A stretch of 45,186 nt of DNA. Source: Faecalibacterium sp. CAG:1138 (GTDB lineage: Bacteria > Bacillota > Clostridia > Christensenellales > CAG-917). A program made the position numbers and the translations under genes. This document shows positions 12,294 through 20,840 of this stretch, one piece after another (the first letter of the stretch is position 1; every line of letters starts with the position of its first letter). The DNA is taken from the NCBI GenBank assembly GCA_000434675.1, contig HF988640.1:196606-241791 (forward strand). Direction: 5' to 3'. Below the pieces are notes generated by a model that was not told the origin of the DNA, searched no databases, and worked only from the letters and a program-made list of their open reading frames with translations.

Positions 12294-14969
12294 ATGGGAC
12301 TTTTTACAAAAATATTCGGGTCGGAAAACGACCGCAATCTGAAAAAAATCTATAAAATCGCCGACAGCGTGCAAGCCTTGGAGGAGGAATACAAGCAAAA
12401 ATCCGACGAGCAACTTAAAGCCAAAACCGACGAGTTCAAAAAACTTCTTTCGGAAGGCAAAACGCTTGACGACGTATTGCCCGAGGCTTTTGCGACGGTC
12501 AGAGAGGCCTGCGCGAGAGTTCTGGGCCTGAGGCCTTACTACGTTCAGGTGGTGGGCGGCATCGTTCTGCATCAGGGACGTATCGCCGAAATGAAAACCG
12601 GTGAAGGCAAAACCCTTACCGAAACTTTGCCTGCCTATCTCAATGCGCTTACAGGAAACGGCGTTCACATCGTGACGGTCAACGACTATCTCGCCCGCCG
12701 CGACGAAGAATGGATGGGCAAGGTTTTCCGCTTTTTGGGACTTACCGTCGGTTGCATAGAGTCGCAGATGGATCCGTCTCTCAAGCGTCAGGCTTACAAC
12801 GCGGACATCACCTACGGCACGAACAACGAATTCGGCTTCGACTATCTTAGGGACAACATGGTCGTTACAAAAAGCCGCATGGTTCAGCGCGACTTCAATT
12901 TTGCAATCGTTGACGAAGTGGACAGCATTCTGATTGACGAAGCGAGAACGCCGCTTATCATTTCGGGGCAGGGAACCAAGTCCAGCGAAATGTATATAAT
13001 CGCAAACCGCTTTGCAAAAACTCTTCTTCCGGGAGTGGATTTTGAAATCGACGAAAAGGAAAAGAGCATAAACCTCACGGACGACGGAGTGCAAAGGGCG
13101 GAGAAATTCTTCAAGGTTTCTAACCTTGCCGACCTCGACAACACCGAGCTTAACCACTATATCCGTCAGGCGCTCAAGGCAAACTACATTATGAAGCGCG
13201 ACAGCGACTACATCGTCAGCGACGGCGAAGTGCTTATCGTCGACGAGTTCACCGGTCGTATCATGATAGGCCGCAGATACAACGAAGGTTTGCATCAGGC
13301 AATCGAAGCCAAGGAAAACGTCCGCGTCAGAAGTGAGGACAAAACCCTTGCCACGGTTACTTTGCAGAACTATTTCCGCCTCTACAAAAAGCTTTCGGGC
13401 ATGACCGGTACGGCCAAAACCGAAGAAGAGGAATTCAAGGGCATCTACGGGCTGGACGTCGTGGAGGTTCCGACCAACCTTCCGATGATAAGGGTGGACG
13501 AGGAAGACATTATCTACACCACCAAGGCCGGCAAGATGCGCGCAATCGTTCGGGACGTCAAGGACTGCTATGCCAAAAAACAACCTGTTCTTATCGGCAC
13601 GATAACGGTTGAAAAGAGTGAGGAGCTGTCCAAAATGCTCACTCGCGAACGCATACCTCACAACGTTCTCAACGCCAAAAACCACAAAAAGGAAGCGGAA
13701 ATCATCGCGCAGGCGGGCAGAAAAGGCGCCGTTACCATAGCCACAAACATGGCGGGCCGCGGCACGGATATCCGCCTCGGCGGCAACCCTGATTATATGG
13801 CCCGAGCCAAGATGGAATCGGACGGATACAAGCCCGAAATCATCGAAGCCGCCACCAGCTTTGCCAAAATCGAGGACCCGGAAGTGCTTCTGGCAAAGGC
13901 GGAATACGAACGCCACTACGGAGCCTTCAAAAAAATAACCGACGCCGAAAAGGAAGAAGTAATAAAAGCCGGCGGCCTCAGGATTATCGGCACCGAACGC
14001 CACGAAAGCAGGCGTATCGACAACCAGCTCAGAGGCAGAAGCGGTCGTCAGGGCGACGCGGGCAGCAGCGTGTTCTACATCTCGCTGGAGGACGATCTGG
14101 CAAGGATATTCGGCGGCGACAAATTGCAGTCGGTTATGGGCTTTTTGAAGGTTGACGACGACACGCCGATATCTCACGGCATGGTTTCCAAACAGATCGA
14201 AAAAGCGCAACGCATGGTTGAAAGCCGCAATTACAGCGTCAGAAAGCACGTTTTGAGCTATGACGACGTTATGAACAAGCAGCGCGAAATCATTTACGGC
14301 GAAAGAATGAAGGTCCTTAAGGGCCTCGATATACACGAACAGATCCTCAAAATGCTGGATCCGGTCTGCGAGCAGATTATAGGTTATCACGCCGACTACA
14401 ACGTTGATTTTCAGTCGTGGGATTACGACGCTTTTAACCGCGCGATAGAGCAGCGTTTGCTCCCTGAAGGAACGAATTTCATGACGCCGGAAAGGGCAAG
14501 CTGCATGGACGTTTACAAGCTTAAGGAACAGCTTATCGAAAAAGTCACGGAGTGCTACAAAGCAAAAATCGCCGCGGCGAAAGAAGACGGCGTGGACTTC
14601 GGCGACATCGAAAGAATCGTTATGCTCAGAACCGTCGACAGCAAGTGGATGGATCACATCGACGCCATGGATCAGCTCAGAAAGGGCATAGGCCTCAGGG
14701 CGTACGGCCAGCGTGATCCTATTATCGCTTATCGTCAGGAAGGCTTCGAAATGTTCGACGATATGATCGACCGCATTCAGACAGACACGGTTTGCACGCT
14801 GATGAAGATAGTCGTCGAAAAGCGCGAGGACGGCTCGAACGGAATGAAAGTCGAAAAGAAAAACGCTCCTAAAACCGCGGTGAGAGGCTCGGAAAAAGTG
14901 GGCAGAAACGATCCGTGTCCTTGCGGCAGCGGCAAAAAATACAAAAATTGTTGTGGAAGGAATTTATGA
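12294..14969 (+). CDS. secA: Preprotein translocase ATPase SecA
   Basis: A full-length 891-residue SecA, the motor that drives unfolded preproteins through SecYEG. Walker A is GEGKT at 103-107. The DEAD-like Walker B is DEVD at 207-210, followed by DEARTPLIIS. Helicase motif VI lies in the QLRGRSGRQGD segment. The C-terminal zinc tail has Cys875, Cys877, Cys886 and Cys887 (CPCGSGKKYKNCCG). Translation starts at an ATG after AAAGGAG. The TGA stop shares bases with the prfB ATG (ATGA), which implies coupled translation. secA-prfB is a common Firmicutes pair; finding it between rpoC and the str operon is unusual. Confidence 0.98.
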   Translation: MGLFTKIFGSENDRNLKKIYKIADSVQALEEEYKQKSDEQLKAKTDEFKKLLSEGKTLDDVLPEAFATVREACARVLGLRPYYVQVVGGIVLHQGRIAEMKTGEGKTLTETLPAYLNALTGNGVHIVTVNDYLARRDEEWMGKVFRFLGLTVGCIESQMDPSLKRQAYNADITYGTNNEFGFDYLRDNMVVTKSRMVQRDFNFAIVDEVDSILIDEARTPLIISGQGTKSSEMYIIANRFAKTLLPGVDFEIDEKEKSINLTDDGVQRAEKFFKVSNLADLDNTELNHYIRQALKANYIMKRDSDYIVSDGEVLIVDEFTGRIMIGRRYNEGLHQAIEAKENVRVRSEDKTLATVTLQNYFRLYKKLSGMTGTAKTEEEEFKGIYGLDVVEVPTNLPMIRVDEEDIIYTTKAGKMRAIVRDVKDCYAKKQPVLIGTITVEKSEELSKMLTRERIPHNVLNAKNHKKEAEIIAQAGRKGAVTIATNMAGRGTDIRLGGNPDYMARAKMESDGYKPEIIEAATSFAKIEDPEVLLAKAEYERHYGAFKKITDAEKEEVIKAGGLRIIGTERHESRRIDNQLRGRSGRQGDAGSSVFYISLEDDLARIFGGDKLQSVMGFLKVDDDTPISHGMVSKQIEKAQRMVESRNYSVRKHVLSYDDVMNKQREIIYGERMKVLKGLDIHEQILKMLDPVCEQIIGYHADYNVDFQSWDYDAFNRAIEQRLLPEGTNFMTPERASCMDVYKLKEQLIEKVTECYKAKIAAAKEDGVDFGDIERIVMLRTVDSKWMDHIDAMDQLRKGIGLRAYGQRDPIIAYRQEGFEMFDDMIDRIQTDTVCTLMKIVVEKREDGSNGMKVEKKNAPKTAVRGSEKVGRNDPCPCGSGKKYKNCCGRNL

Positions 14970-16066
14970 TAGATTTGACCGAACAAACCAAGACGCTTTC
15001 GGAATTTAGGGACGAACTGAAATTTTTGGGCGAAAGTCTTGACGTCGCGGCCCTCGAAAAGAGGGCGGCGGAGCTGACTGCCGAACAGCACAAGGAAGGC
15101 TTTTGGGAAGACGTTTCGCACGCGCAGGAAGTCGGCAAAGAGCTGAAAGCGACGGAAACAAAACTGGAAAACTACAAGAAGCTTTGCGCCAAAGTCGACG
15201 ACGCGGAGGTGCTTGCGGAAATCATCGTCGAAACCGATGACGACGCAGAAGTGGCGTCGTTAAACGACGAAATCGCCGCTTTAACCGTCGATATTGAAAA
15301 ATTAAGGCTGGAAACTTTGCTTAAAGGCAAGTACGACGCGTCCGACGCCATACTGTCGCTTCACGCAGGCGCCGGCGGCACCGAAGCTCAGGACTGGGTG
15401 AGTATGCTTTACAGAATGTACACCCGCTACGCCGAAAGAAACGGCTTCAAGGTCAAAGTGATGGATATGCTTCCGGGCGACGAGGCCGGCATAAAAAGCG
15501 TGACTTTTGCCGTCGAGGGCACCAACGCTTACGGCTATCTTAAAGCGGAAAAAGGCGTCCACAGACTCGTCAGAATAAGTCCGTTCGACGCAAACAGCCG
15601 CCGTCACACGAGCTTTGCTTCTTTGGAAGTTATGCCGGAAATAGAAAACGACGACGAAATCAAAATTTCGCCGGACGAGCTTAAGGTGGACACCTACCAC
15701 TCCAGCGGGGCGGGCGGTCAGCACGTCAATAAAACGGAATCTGCCATAAGAATTACGCACCTTCCGACCGGCATAGTGGTCGCTTGTCAGAACGAACGCA
15801 GTCAGCTTCAGAACAAAGAAGCCGCCATGCGTATGCTTATGAGTAAGCTCGTCGAAAAACGCGAAAGAGAACAAAAGGAAGAAGTGGCGGGCCTTAAGGG
15901 CGAGCTTAAAAAAATCGAGTGGGGCAGTCAGATCCGAAGCTACGTTTTCTGTCCGTACACTCTCGTCAAGGACCACCGAACCGGCTATGAGGACGCCAAC
16001 GTCCAATCGGTTATAGACGGAAACATCGACGAATTCATTTTCGAATATCTCAAAAAATCTTGCTGA
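14966..16066 (+). CDS. prfB: Peptide chain release factor 2, no programmed frameshift
   Basis: A 366-residue RF2, which ends translation at UGA and UAA. The stop-codon-reading SPF tripeptide is at 205-207 and the catalytic GGQ at 250-252, the same numbers as in E. coli. The ATG at 14966 overlaps the secA stop. Most bacterial prfB genes need a +1 shift at CTT-TGA-C near codon 25. Here codons 25-26 read CTT GAC (15038-15043) in one continuous frame, so the slippery stop has been lost and so has UGA-dependent autoregulation. The TGA stop overlaps the tsaD ATG (TGATG). It is a complete gene. Confidence 0.97.
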   Translation: MIDLTEQTKTLSEFRDELKFLGESLDVAALEKRAAELTAEQHKEGFWEDVSHAQEVGKELKATETKLENYKKLCAKVDDAEVLAEIIVETDDDAEVASLNDEIAALTVDIEKLRLETLLKGKYDASDAILSLHAGAGGTEAQDWVSMLYRMYTRYAERNGFKVKVMDMLPGDEAGIKSVTFAVEGTNAYGYLKAEKGVHRLVRISPFDANSRRHTSFASLEVMPEIENDDEIKISPDELKVDTYHSSGAGGQHVNKTESAIRITHLPTGIVVACQNERSQLQNKEAAMRMLMSKLVEKREREQKEEVAGLKGELKKIEWGSQIRSYVFCPYTLVKDHRTGYEDANVQSVIDGNIDEFIFEYLKKSC

Positions 16067-17139
16067 TGAACTATACCGAAACCGCAAAAATCAAATTTGA
16101 AGAACTGATCGGCAAAAAAGACGTGGTCGTTCTGGCAATCGAATCCAGTTGCGACGAAACCGCGGCGGCGGTGGTCAGAAACGGCAGGGAAATTCTGTCG
16201 GACGTCATCGCTTCGCAGATCGAAATCCACAGAAGGTTCGGCGGCGTGGTGCCGGAAATTGCCAGCCGCAACCATACCGCGGCCATCGACGAAACGGTGA
16301 AGGAAGCCGTTTTGCAGTCCGGACTTACCTGGGACGAAATCGACGCGGTCGCCGTAACCTACGGAGCGGGCCTTCTGGGCGCGCTTCTGGTGGGAGTTTC
16401 CTATGCAAAAGCGCTTGCTTACGCAAAAAACAAACCGCTTATCGCCGTCAGCCACATAAAGGGGCATATTTCGGCGAACTATCTCGCCGACAAAACGCTG
16501 ACTCCGCCGTATATATGTCTGCTTTGCAGCGGCGGCCATACGGCAGTGCTGAAAGTTACCGACTACGAAGAATTCGAGGTTCTCGGCTGCACGCAGGACG
16601 ACGCGGTGGGCGAAGCCTTCGACAAAGCGGCGAGAGTTCTGGGTTTGCCGTATCCCGGCGGGCCGGAAATTCAAAAGCTTGCCGAAAAAGGAACGGCGTC
16701 CGTTGCTTTTCCGAAAGCGTACAGGAAAGAAGATACTCTCAATTTCAGCTACAGCGGCCTGAAAACCGCAGTCATCAACTACGTTCACAACGCAAAAGAC
16801 AGAGGCGAACGGATAAACGCCGCCGACGTTGCGGCAAGCTTTCAGGCGGCGGCAACGGATATGCTGGTGGAAAACGCGGTGAAGGCCGCGCTTAAAGAGG
16901 GGCTCGGCACCATTGTTATTGCAGGAGGCGTGGGGGCAAACTCCGAGCTCAGAAGAAAAATGACCGAAGAGGGCCGAAAGCACGGGCTGAAGGTGGAATA
17001 TCCTCCGCTCAGGCTTTGCACCGACAACGGCGCCATGATAGGCTCCGCGGCGTATTTTTCCATAAAAAACGGCAAGGGGCTTGCGGGATTGGATCTCGAC
17101 GCAAAGGCCACGGTAAGGCTGGATATGGCAAGTTTCTGA
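16066..17139 (+). CDS. tsaD: tRNA N6-adenosine threonylcarbamoyltransferase
   Basis: 357 residues from the ATG at 16066, which overlaps the prfB stop. TsaD transfers the threonylcarbamoyl group to A37 of ANN-decoding tRNAs (t6A), together with TsaB and TsaE. It shows the ASKHA-type start AIESSCDETAAAVV at about 26, the metal-binding HxxxH motif (HIKGH), and the GGVGANSELR nucleotide segment near 288. It carries about 20 extra N-terminal residues before the usual family start. An internal start is possible, but the overlapping ATG fits the coupled secA-prfB-tsaD operon. No tsaB, tsaE or rimI is adjacent. Confidence 0.94.
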   Translation: MNYTETAKIKFEELIGKKDVVVLAIESSCDETAAAVVRNGREILSDVIASQIEIHRRFGGVVPEIASRNHTAAIDETVKEAVLQSGLTWDEIDAVAVTYGAGLLGALLVGVSYAKALAYAKNKPLIAVSHIKGHISANYLADKTLTPPYICLLCSGGHTAVLKVTDYEEFEVLGCTQDDAVGEAFDKAARVLGLPYPGGPEIQKLAEKGTASVAFPKAYRKEDTLNFSYSGLKTAVINYVHNAKDRGERINAADVAASFQAAATDMLVENAVKAALKEGLGTIVIAGGVGANSELRRKMTEEGRKHGLKVEYPPLRLCTDNGAMIGSAAYFSIKNGKGLAGLDLDAKATVRLDMASF

Positions 17140-17145
17140 ATTTAT

Positions 17146-17173
17146 GTCCGACGCACGGCGCGTCGGACTTTTT
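17146..17173 (+). terminator. Intrinsic terminator after tsaD
   Basis: GTCCGACGC (17146-17154), 5-nt loop, GCGTCGGAC (17160-17168), then TTTTT. It is a strong perfect 9-bp stem ending the secA-prfB-tsaD unit. Confidence 0.88.
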
Positions 17174-17216
17174 CTTTGCGTGCGCATACGCAATTCGAGC
17201 GCAGGCGCGCCATTTT

Positions 17217-17261
17217 ACTTTACTTTTTCGGCTAAATATGCTAAAATATCAAAAGTAAAGT
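17217..17261 (+). promoter_or_regulatory. Candidate promoter bracketed by an 11-bp inverted repeat (str operon)
   Basis: ACTTTACTTTT (17217-17227) and its exact reverse complement AAAAGTAAAGT (17251-17261) are separated by 23 nt. A sigma-A-like element, TTTACT (17219-17224), N17, TAAAAT (17242-17247) preceded by TGC, sits across the left arm and the spacer. This is the geometry of an operator or of a hairpin near a transcription start. The regulator is unknown. Confidence 0.45.
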
Positions 17262-17312
17262 GCAAAAAAAGGCCAAAGGGTAAAAAATTTTTCGCAAAGG
17301 GTTGATTTTTCG

Positions 17313-17341
17313 TTGACATATTTGCGATAAATTGATAACAT
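17313..17341 (+). promoter_or_regulatory. Predicted sigma-A promoter for the str operon
   Basis: Perfect TTGACA (17313-17318), 17 nt, TAACAT (17336-17341). Transcripts would begin near 17348, giving a leader of about 55 nt before the L7Ae-like gene. Confidence 0.65.
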
Positions 17342-17401
17342 ATTAAGGCTTGTAGTATTGATACAGGTTTTTTATTCTATGGATTTTTTCAGGAGTTTAA
17401 A

Positions 17402-17656
17402 ATGACGGACGAATTGGTAAGTCTTATCAAGTCCTCCGACAAAGTTGTCGGTACGAAACAAGTTATCAAGGCAATTATGGACGGCACGCTCAGGTGTGTG
17501 ATTGTGTCGGACGATGCCGACGGATATATGGTTGACAAGGTCGAAAAGGCCGCGAAGAGCGCAAACGTAAAAGTGTATCACACTGCGAGTATGGTTGAAC
17601 TCGGCAAGGTTTGTGGCATCGAAGTGGCGGCGCTTACGGCCGGAATCAAGAAGTAG
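17402..17656 (+). CDS. rplGB: L7Ae-family K-turn RNA-binding ribosome-associated protein (YbxF/RplGB-like)
   Basis: An 84-residue protein of the L7Ae/L30e fold. The run VVGTKQVIKAIMDGTLRCV at about 15-33, then VIVSDDADG, matches the YbxF/YlxQ group, which binds kink-turn RNAs and associates with ribosomes. CAGGAG precedes its ATG. In Bacillus the homologue lies between rpoC and rpsL; here it keeps its place before rpsL although rpoC is 9.5 kb upstream. It is probably the first gene of the str transcript. The exact function in bacteria is poorly defined. Confidence 0.88.
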   Translation: MTDELVSLIKSSDKVVGTKQVIKAIMDGTLRCVIVSDDADGYMVDKVEKAAKSANVKVYHTASMVELGKVCGIEVAALTAGIKK

Positions 17657-17749
17657 ATTCGTCCCCGGGCACGGGATACATGCGTTTGAGTTTATCCTTC
17701 GGGTTGCTGGACAAGCTCATCCGATTTTATTCTTCAAGGAGGTAACATA

Positions 17750-18121
17750 ATGCCAACAATCAATCAATTAATCAGACACGGCAGGGAACGTCAAACCAAA
17801 AAGACCACGACTCCTATCATGGGTGCATGCCCGCAGAAAAGAGGCGTTTGTTTGTCCGTAACCACGACTTCCCCTAAAAAACCTAACTCCGCGCTTCGTA
17901 AAATCGCAAGGGTTCGCCTTGTGAACGGTATGGAAGGTACGGTGTATATTCCGGGTGAAGGTCACAACCTTCAAGAGCACAGTGTCGTATTAATTCGTGG
18001 CGGACGTGTCAGAGACTTGCCGGGTGTGCGTTATCACATCATTCGCGGAACTTTGGATACCGCAGGTATTCCTAAACGCAGACAGGCTCGTTCCAAATAT
18101 GGCACCAAGAGGCCTAAATAA
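17750..18121 (+). CDS. rpsL: 30S ribosomal protein S12
   Basis: A 123-residue S12, the decoding-centre protein that monitors codon-anticodon pairing. An optimal AAGGAGG site precedes the ATG. The conserved PKKPNSALRK loop is intact with Lys43. The second loop reads GGRVRDLPGVRYH, so residue 88 is Arg (codon AGA, 18011-18013) where most bacteria have Lys. K88R is a well-known streptomycin-resistance substitution in Mycobacterium and elsewhere. The 92-nt gap from the L7Ae-like gene contains a small CCCG/CGGG hairpin but no recognisable promoter. rpsG follows at 48 nt. Confidence 0.98.
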   Translation: MPTINQLIRHGRERQTKKTTTPIMGACPQKRGVCLSVTTTSPKKPNSALRKIARVRLVNGMEGTVYIPGEGHNLQEHSVVLIRGGRVRDLPGVRYHIIRGTLDTAGIPKRRQARSKYGTKRPK

Positions 18122-18169
18122 CAAATTCGGATGAAAACCCACAATTAGAAAATCAGGAGGTAAACTAAT

Positions 18170-18640
18170 ATGCCAAGAAGAAGTGGCGTGCCAAAACGCG
18201 ATGTTCTGCCTGATCCGGTTTACAACAGCAAGGTCGTGACCAAATTGGTCAATCAGATCATGTATGACGGTAAAAGAGGAACGGCTCAACAAATCGTTTA
18301 CGGCGCATTTGATATAATGCAACAAAAACTTAACGTTGACGCAATGGAAGCCTTCACCAAGGCTTTGGAAAACATTATGCCTGTGTTGGAAGTTAAAGCT
18401 CGTCGTGTAGGCGGCTCTACTTACCAAGTACCGCTGGAGATCCGTCCGGACAGAAGACAGACTCTGGGTATCCGTTGGTTGGTTCTGTTCGCTCGCAAAC
18501 GCGGTGAAAAGACCATGGCCGAAAGACTCGCAGGCGAACTTTGCGACGCTTACAACAACGCAGGCGGCGCAGTCAAGAAACGCGAAGATACGCACCGTAT
18601 GGCAGAAGCCAACAAGGCGTTTGCGCATTTCCGCTGGTAA
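18170..18640 (+). CDS. rpsG: 30S ribosomal protein S7
   Basis: A 156-residue S7, the primary 16S rRNA-binding protein that nucleates the head of the 30S subunit. It starts MPRRSGVPKRDVLPDPVYNS, the family norm, and ends in the usual KANKAFAHFRW. Its ATG follows CAGGAGG. It is second of the ribosomal pair in the str operon, 44 nt before fusA. Codons are mostly those of highly expressed genes (CGT, GGT). No oddity seen. Confidence 0.98.
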   Translation: MPRRSGVPKRDVLPDPVYNSKVVTKLVNQIMYDGKRGTAQQIVYGAFDIMQQKLNVDAMEAFTKALENIMPVLEVKARRVGGSTYQVPLEIRPDRRQTLGIRWLVLFARKRGEKTMAERLAGELCDAYNNAGGAVKKREDTHRMAEANKAFAHFRW

Positions 18641-18684
18641 CAAGCTGTTATTGATAGGGGGTCATAAGCAGCAGGAGATTCGAT

Positions 18685-20751
18685 ATGAGAAATATTAAAT
18701 TGGAAAACATGCGAAACATCGGCATTATGGCCCACATCGACGCCGGTAAAACAACAACTTCCGAACGTATTTTGTACTATACGGGAAGGACTCACAAACT
18801 CGGAGAGGTTCACGAAGGCGCGGCCACCATGGACTGGATGGAGCAGGAACAGGAAAGAGGTATAACCATCACTTCCGCCGCAACCACCACCTACTGGAAA
18901 GGCCACATGATAAACCTCATCGACACTCCGGGACACGTCGACTTCACCGTCGAGGTGGAAAGAAGTCTGAGGATTCTGGACGGAGCAGTAGCGCTGTTTT
19001 GCGCAAAGGGCGGCGTGGAACCGCAATCCGAAACCGTATGGCGTCAGGCCGACAAATATCACGTTCCTCGCCTTGCGTTCGTCAACAAGATGGACATCAA
19101 GGGAGCAAACTTTTTCAACGCCGTCGAAATGATGCGCGAAAGGCTGAAAGCCAACGCAGTGCCTATTGAACTTCCTATCGGCAAAGAAGAGGAGTTCAAG
19201 GGTGTCATCGATCTGGTGGAAGACAAGGCCGTCATCTACAAGGACGACCTCGGAAAAGAGTTCGAAGTGATCGAAGTTCCGGCAGAGTTCAAGGAATCCG
19301 CCGAAGAAGCCAGAACGGAGCTTATCGAAGCCGTTTCCGACTTTGACGACGACATCGCCATGAAATATCTGGAAGGCGAATACGTTTCCGCCGAAGAGCT
19401 GAGGCCCGCAATCAGAAAGGCGACCATAGCTCTCAAAATGACTCCGGTGCTTTGCGGAAGCAGTTATCGCAACAAGGGCGTACAAAGCCTGTTGGACGCG
19501 ATAGTGGCTTACCTGCCGTCCCCTGTGGACGTTCCGAGCATCGAAGGCAAAAATCCTAAGACGGACAAAACGGAATTCAGAAAATCTTCCGACAGCGAAC
19601 CCGCATCGGTGCTGCTGTTCAAGATTATGACCGATCCGTACGTCGGAAAGCTCGCATTCGTCAGAATTTACAGCGGCAAAATCACCACCGGCAGCTATAT
19701 CTACAACGCAAACAAAGACAAAAAAGAACGTATCGGCAGGCTCCTCAGAATGCACGCCAACAATCGTCAGGACATCGAAGAGGCTTACGCGGGCGACATC
19801 GTCGCAATCGTCGGTCTGAAGGATTCCACCACGGGCGACACGCTGTGCGATCAGGCGCATCCGATTATTCTGGAAAGCATGGCTTTCCCTGAACCGGTTA
19901 TAAGGGTGGCTATCGAGCCTAAAACCAAAGCCGGACAGGAAAAAATGGGCATAGCCCTCCAAAAGCTTTCCGAAGAAGACCCGACCTTCAAGGCTTACAC
20001 CGACAAGGAAACGGGACAAACCATCATCGCAGGCATGGGCGAATTGCACCTCGAAATCATCGTGGACAGAATGATGAGGGAATTTAAGGTTGAAGCAAAC
20101 GTCGGCAAACCGCAGGTTGCTTACCGCGAAACCATCACCAAGTCCTCCAAGAAAGAAGGCAAGTTCGTTCGTCAGTCCGGCGGTAAAGGTCAGTACGGCG
20201 ACGCAGTTATCATTCTCGAACCTCAGGAGGCCGGCAAAGGCTACGAGTTCGTGGACGAAACGGTGGGCGGAGCGATTCCGAAAGAATATATTCCGGCGGT
20301 CAACGCAGGTATTCAGGAAGCGGCTCTCTCGGGCGTTCTGGCAGGTTACGAGATGGTGGACTTCAAGGCAAGGCTTGTCGACGGCAGCTATCACGAAGTC
20401 GACAGCTCGGAAATGGCCTTCAAAATTGCAGGCTCCATGGCGTTCAAAGAAGCGGCCAGAAGCGCAGATCCGGTACTTCTTGAACCGATTATGAAGGTTG
20501 AAGTGATAACTCCGGACGAATACATGGGCGACGTCGTCGCAAGTGTAGTCGGCAGACGCGGCGCAATCAAGGGCATGGAAATGCGAAACGGAATGCAAGT
20601 CATCGACGCGGAATGTCCGCTTTCCGAAATGTTCGGATATGCAACAGGGCTTCGCAGCTCGACGCAGGGCAGAGCTTCGTTCAATATGCAATTCAGCCAC
20701 TACGCCGAAGTTCCTAAATCCGTGGCAGAAAAAGTCGTGGGCAAAAAATAG
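18685..20751 (+). CDS. fusA: Elongation factor G
   Basis: A 688-residue EF-G, the GTPase that drives translocation and, with RRF, ribosome recycling. The P-loop AHIDAGKTTTSER begins near residue 12. Other GTPase motifs are DTPGHVDF (about 80) and NKMD (about 134). Domains III-V are complete, and the C-terminal RSSTQGRASFNMQF segment is typical. It starts after a CAGGAGA site. Its place after rpsG and before tuf is the classical str order. It is separated from tuf by 89 nt that hold a small GC-rich hairpin. Confidence 0.98.
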   Translation: MRNIKLENMRNIGIMAHIDAGKTTTSERILYYTGRTHKLGEVHEGAATMDWMEQEQERGITITSAATTTYWKGHMINLIDTPGHVDFTVEVERSLRILDGAVALFCAKGGVEPQSETVWRQADKYHVPRLAFVNKMDIKGANFFNAVEMMRERLKANAVPIELPIGKEEEFKGVIDLVEDKAVIYKDDLGKEFEVIEVPAEFKESAEEARTELIEAVSDFDDDIAMKYLEGEYVSAEELRPAIRKATIALKMTPVLCGSSYRNKGVQSLLDAIVAYLPSPVDVPSIEGKNPKTDKTEFRKSSDSEPASVLLFKIMTDPYVGKLAFVRIYSGKITTGSYIYNANKDKKERIGRLLRMHANNRQDIEEAYAGDIVAIVGLKDSTTGDTLCDQAHPIILESMAFPEPVIRVAIEPKTKAGQEKMGIALQKLSEEDPTFKAYTDKETGQTIIAGMGELHLEIIVDRMMREFKVEANVGKPQVAYRETITKSSKKEGKFVRQSGGKGQYGDAVIILEPQEAGKGYEFVDETVGGAIPKEYIPAVNAGIQEAALSGVLAGYEMVDFKARLVDGSYHEVDSSEMAFKIAGSMAFKEAARSADPVLLEPIMKVEVITPDEYMGDVVASVVGRRGAIKGMEMRNGMQVIDAECPLSEMFGYATGLRSSTQGRASFNMQFSHYAEVPKSVAEKVVGKK

Positions 20752-20768
20752 CCCCTAAAACCTAATAA

Positions 20769-20788
20769 TAATGCGCACACGCGCGTTA
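20769..20788. other. fusA-tuf intergenic hairpin
   Basis: TAATGCGC (20769-20776), ACAC loop, GCGCGTTA (20781-20788): an 8-bp stem with one G-U pair. It is followed by an A-rich stretch and no T-run, so it is not a terminator. It could be a cleavage or stability element setting the fusA:tuf ratio. Confidence 0.4.
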
Positions 20789-20840
20789 GTATAAAAACAA
20801 AAAAATAAAAAGTATCAGAATTTGTAGGAGGATTCAAACA

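Noticed and set aside
20752..20840. Separate promoter for tuf in the fusA-tuf gap
   Set aside because: No -35/-10 pair with acceptable spacing is visible; the A-rich stretch follows a small hairpin only.
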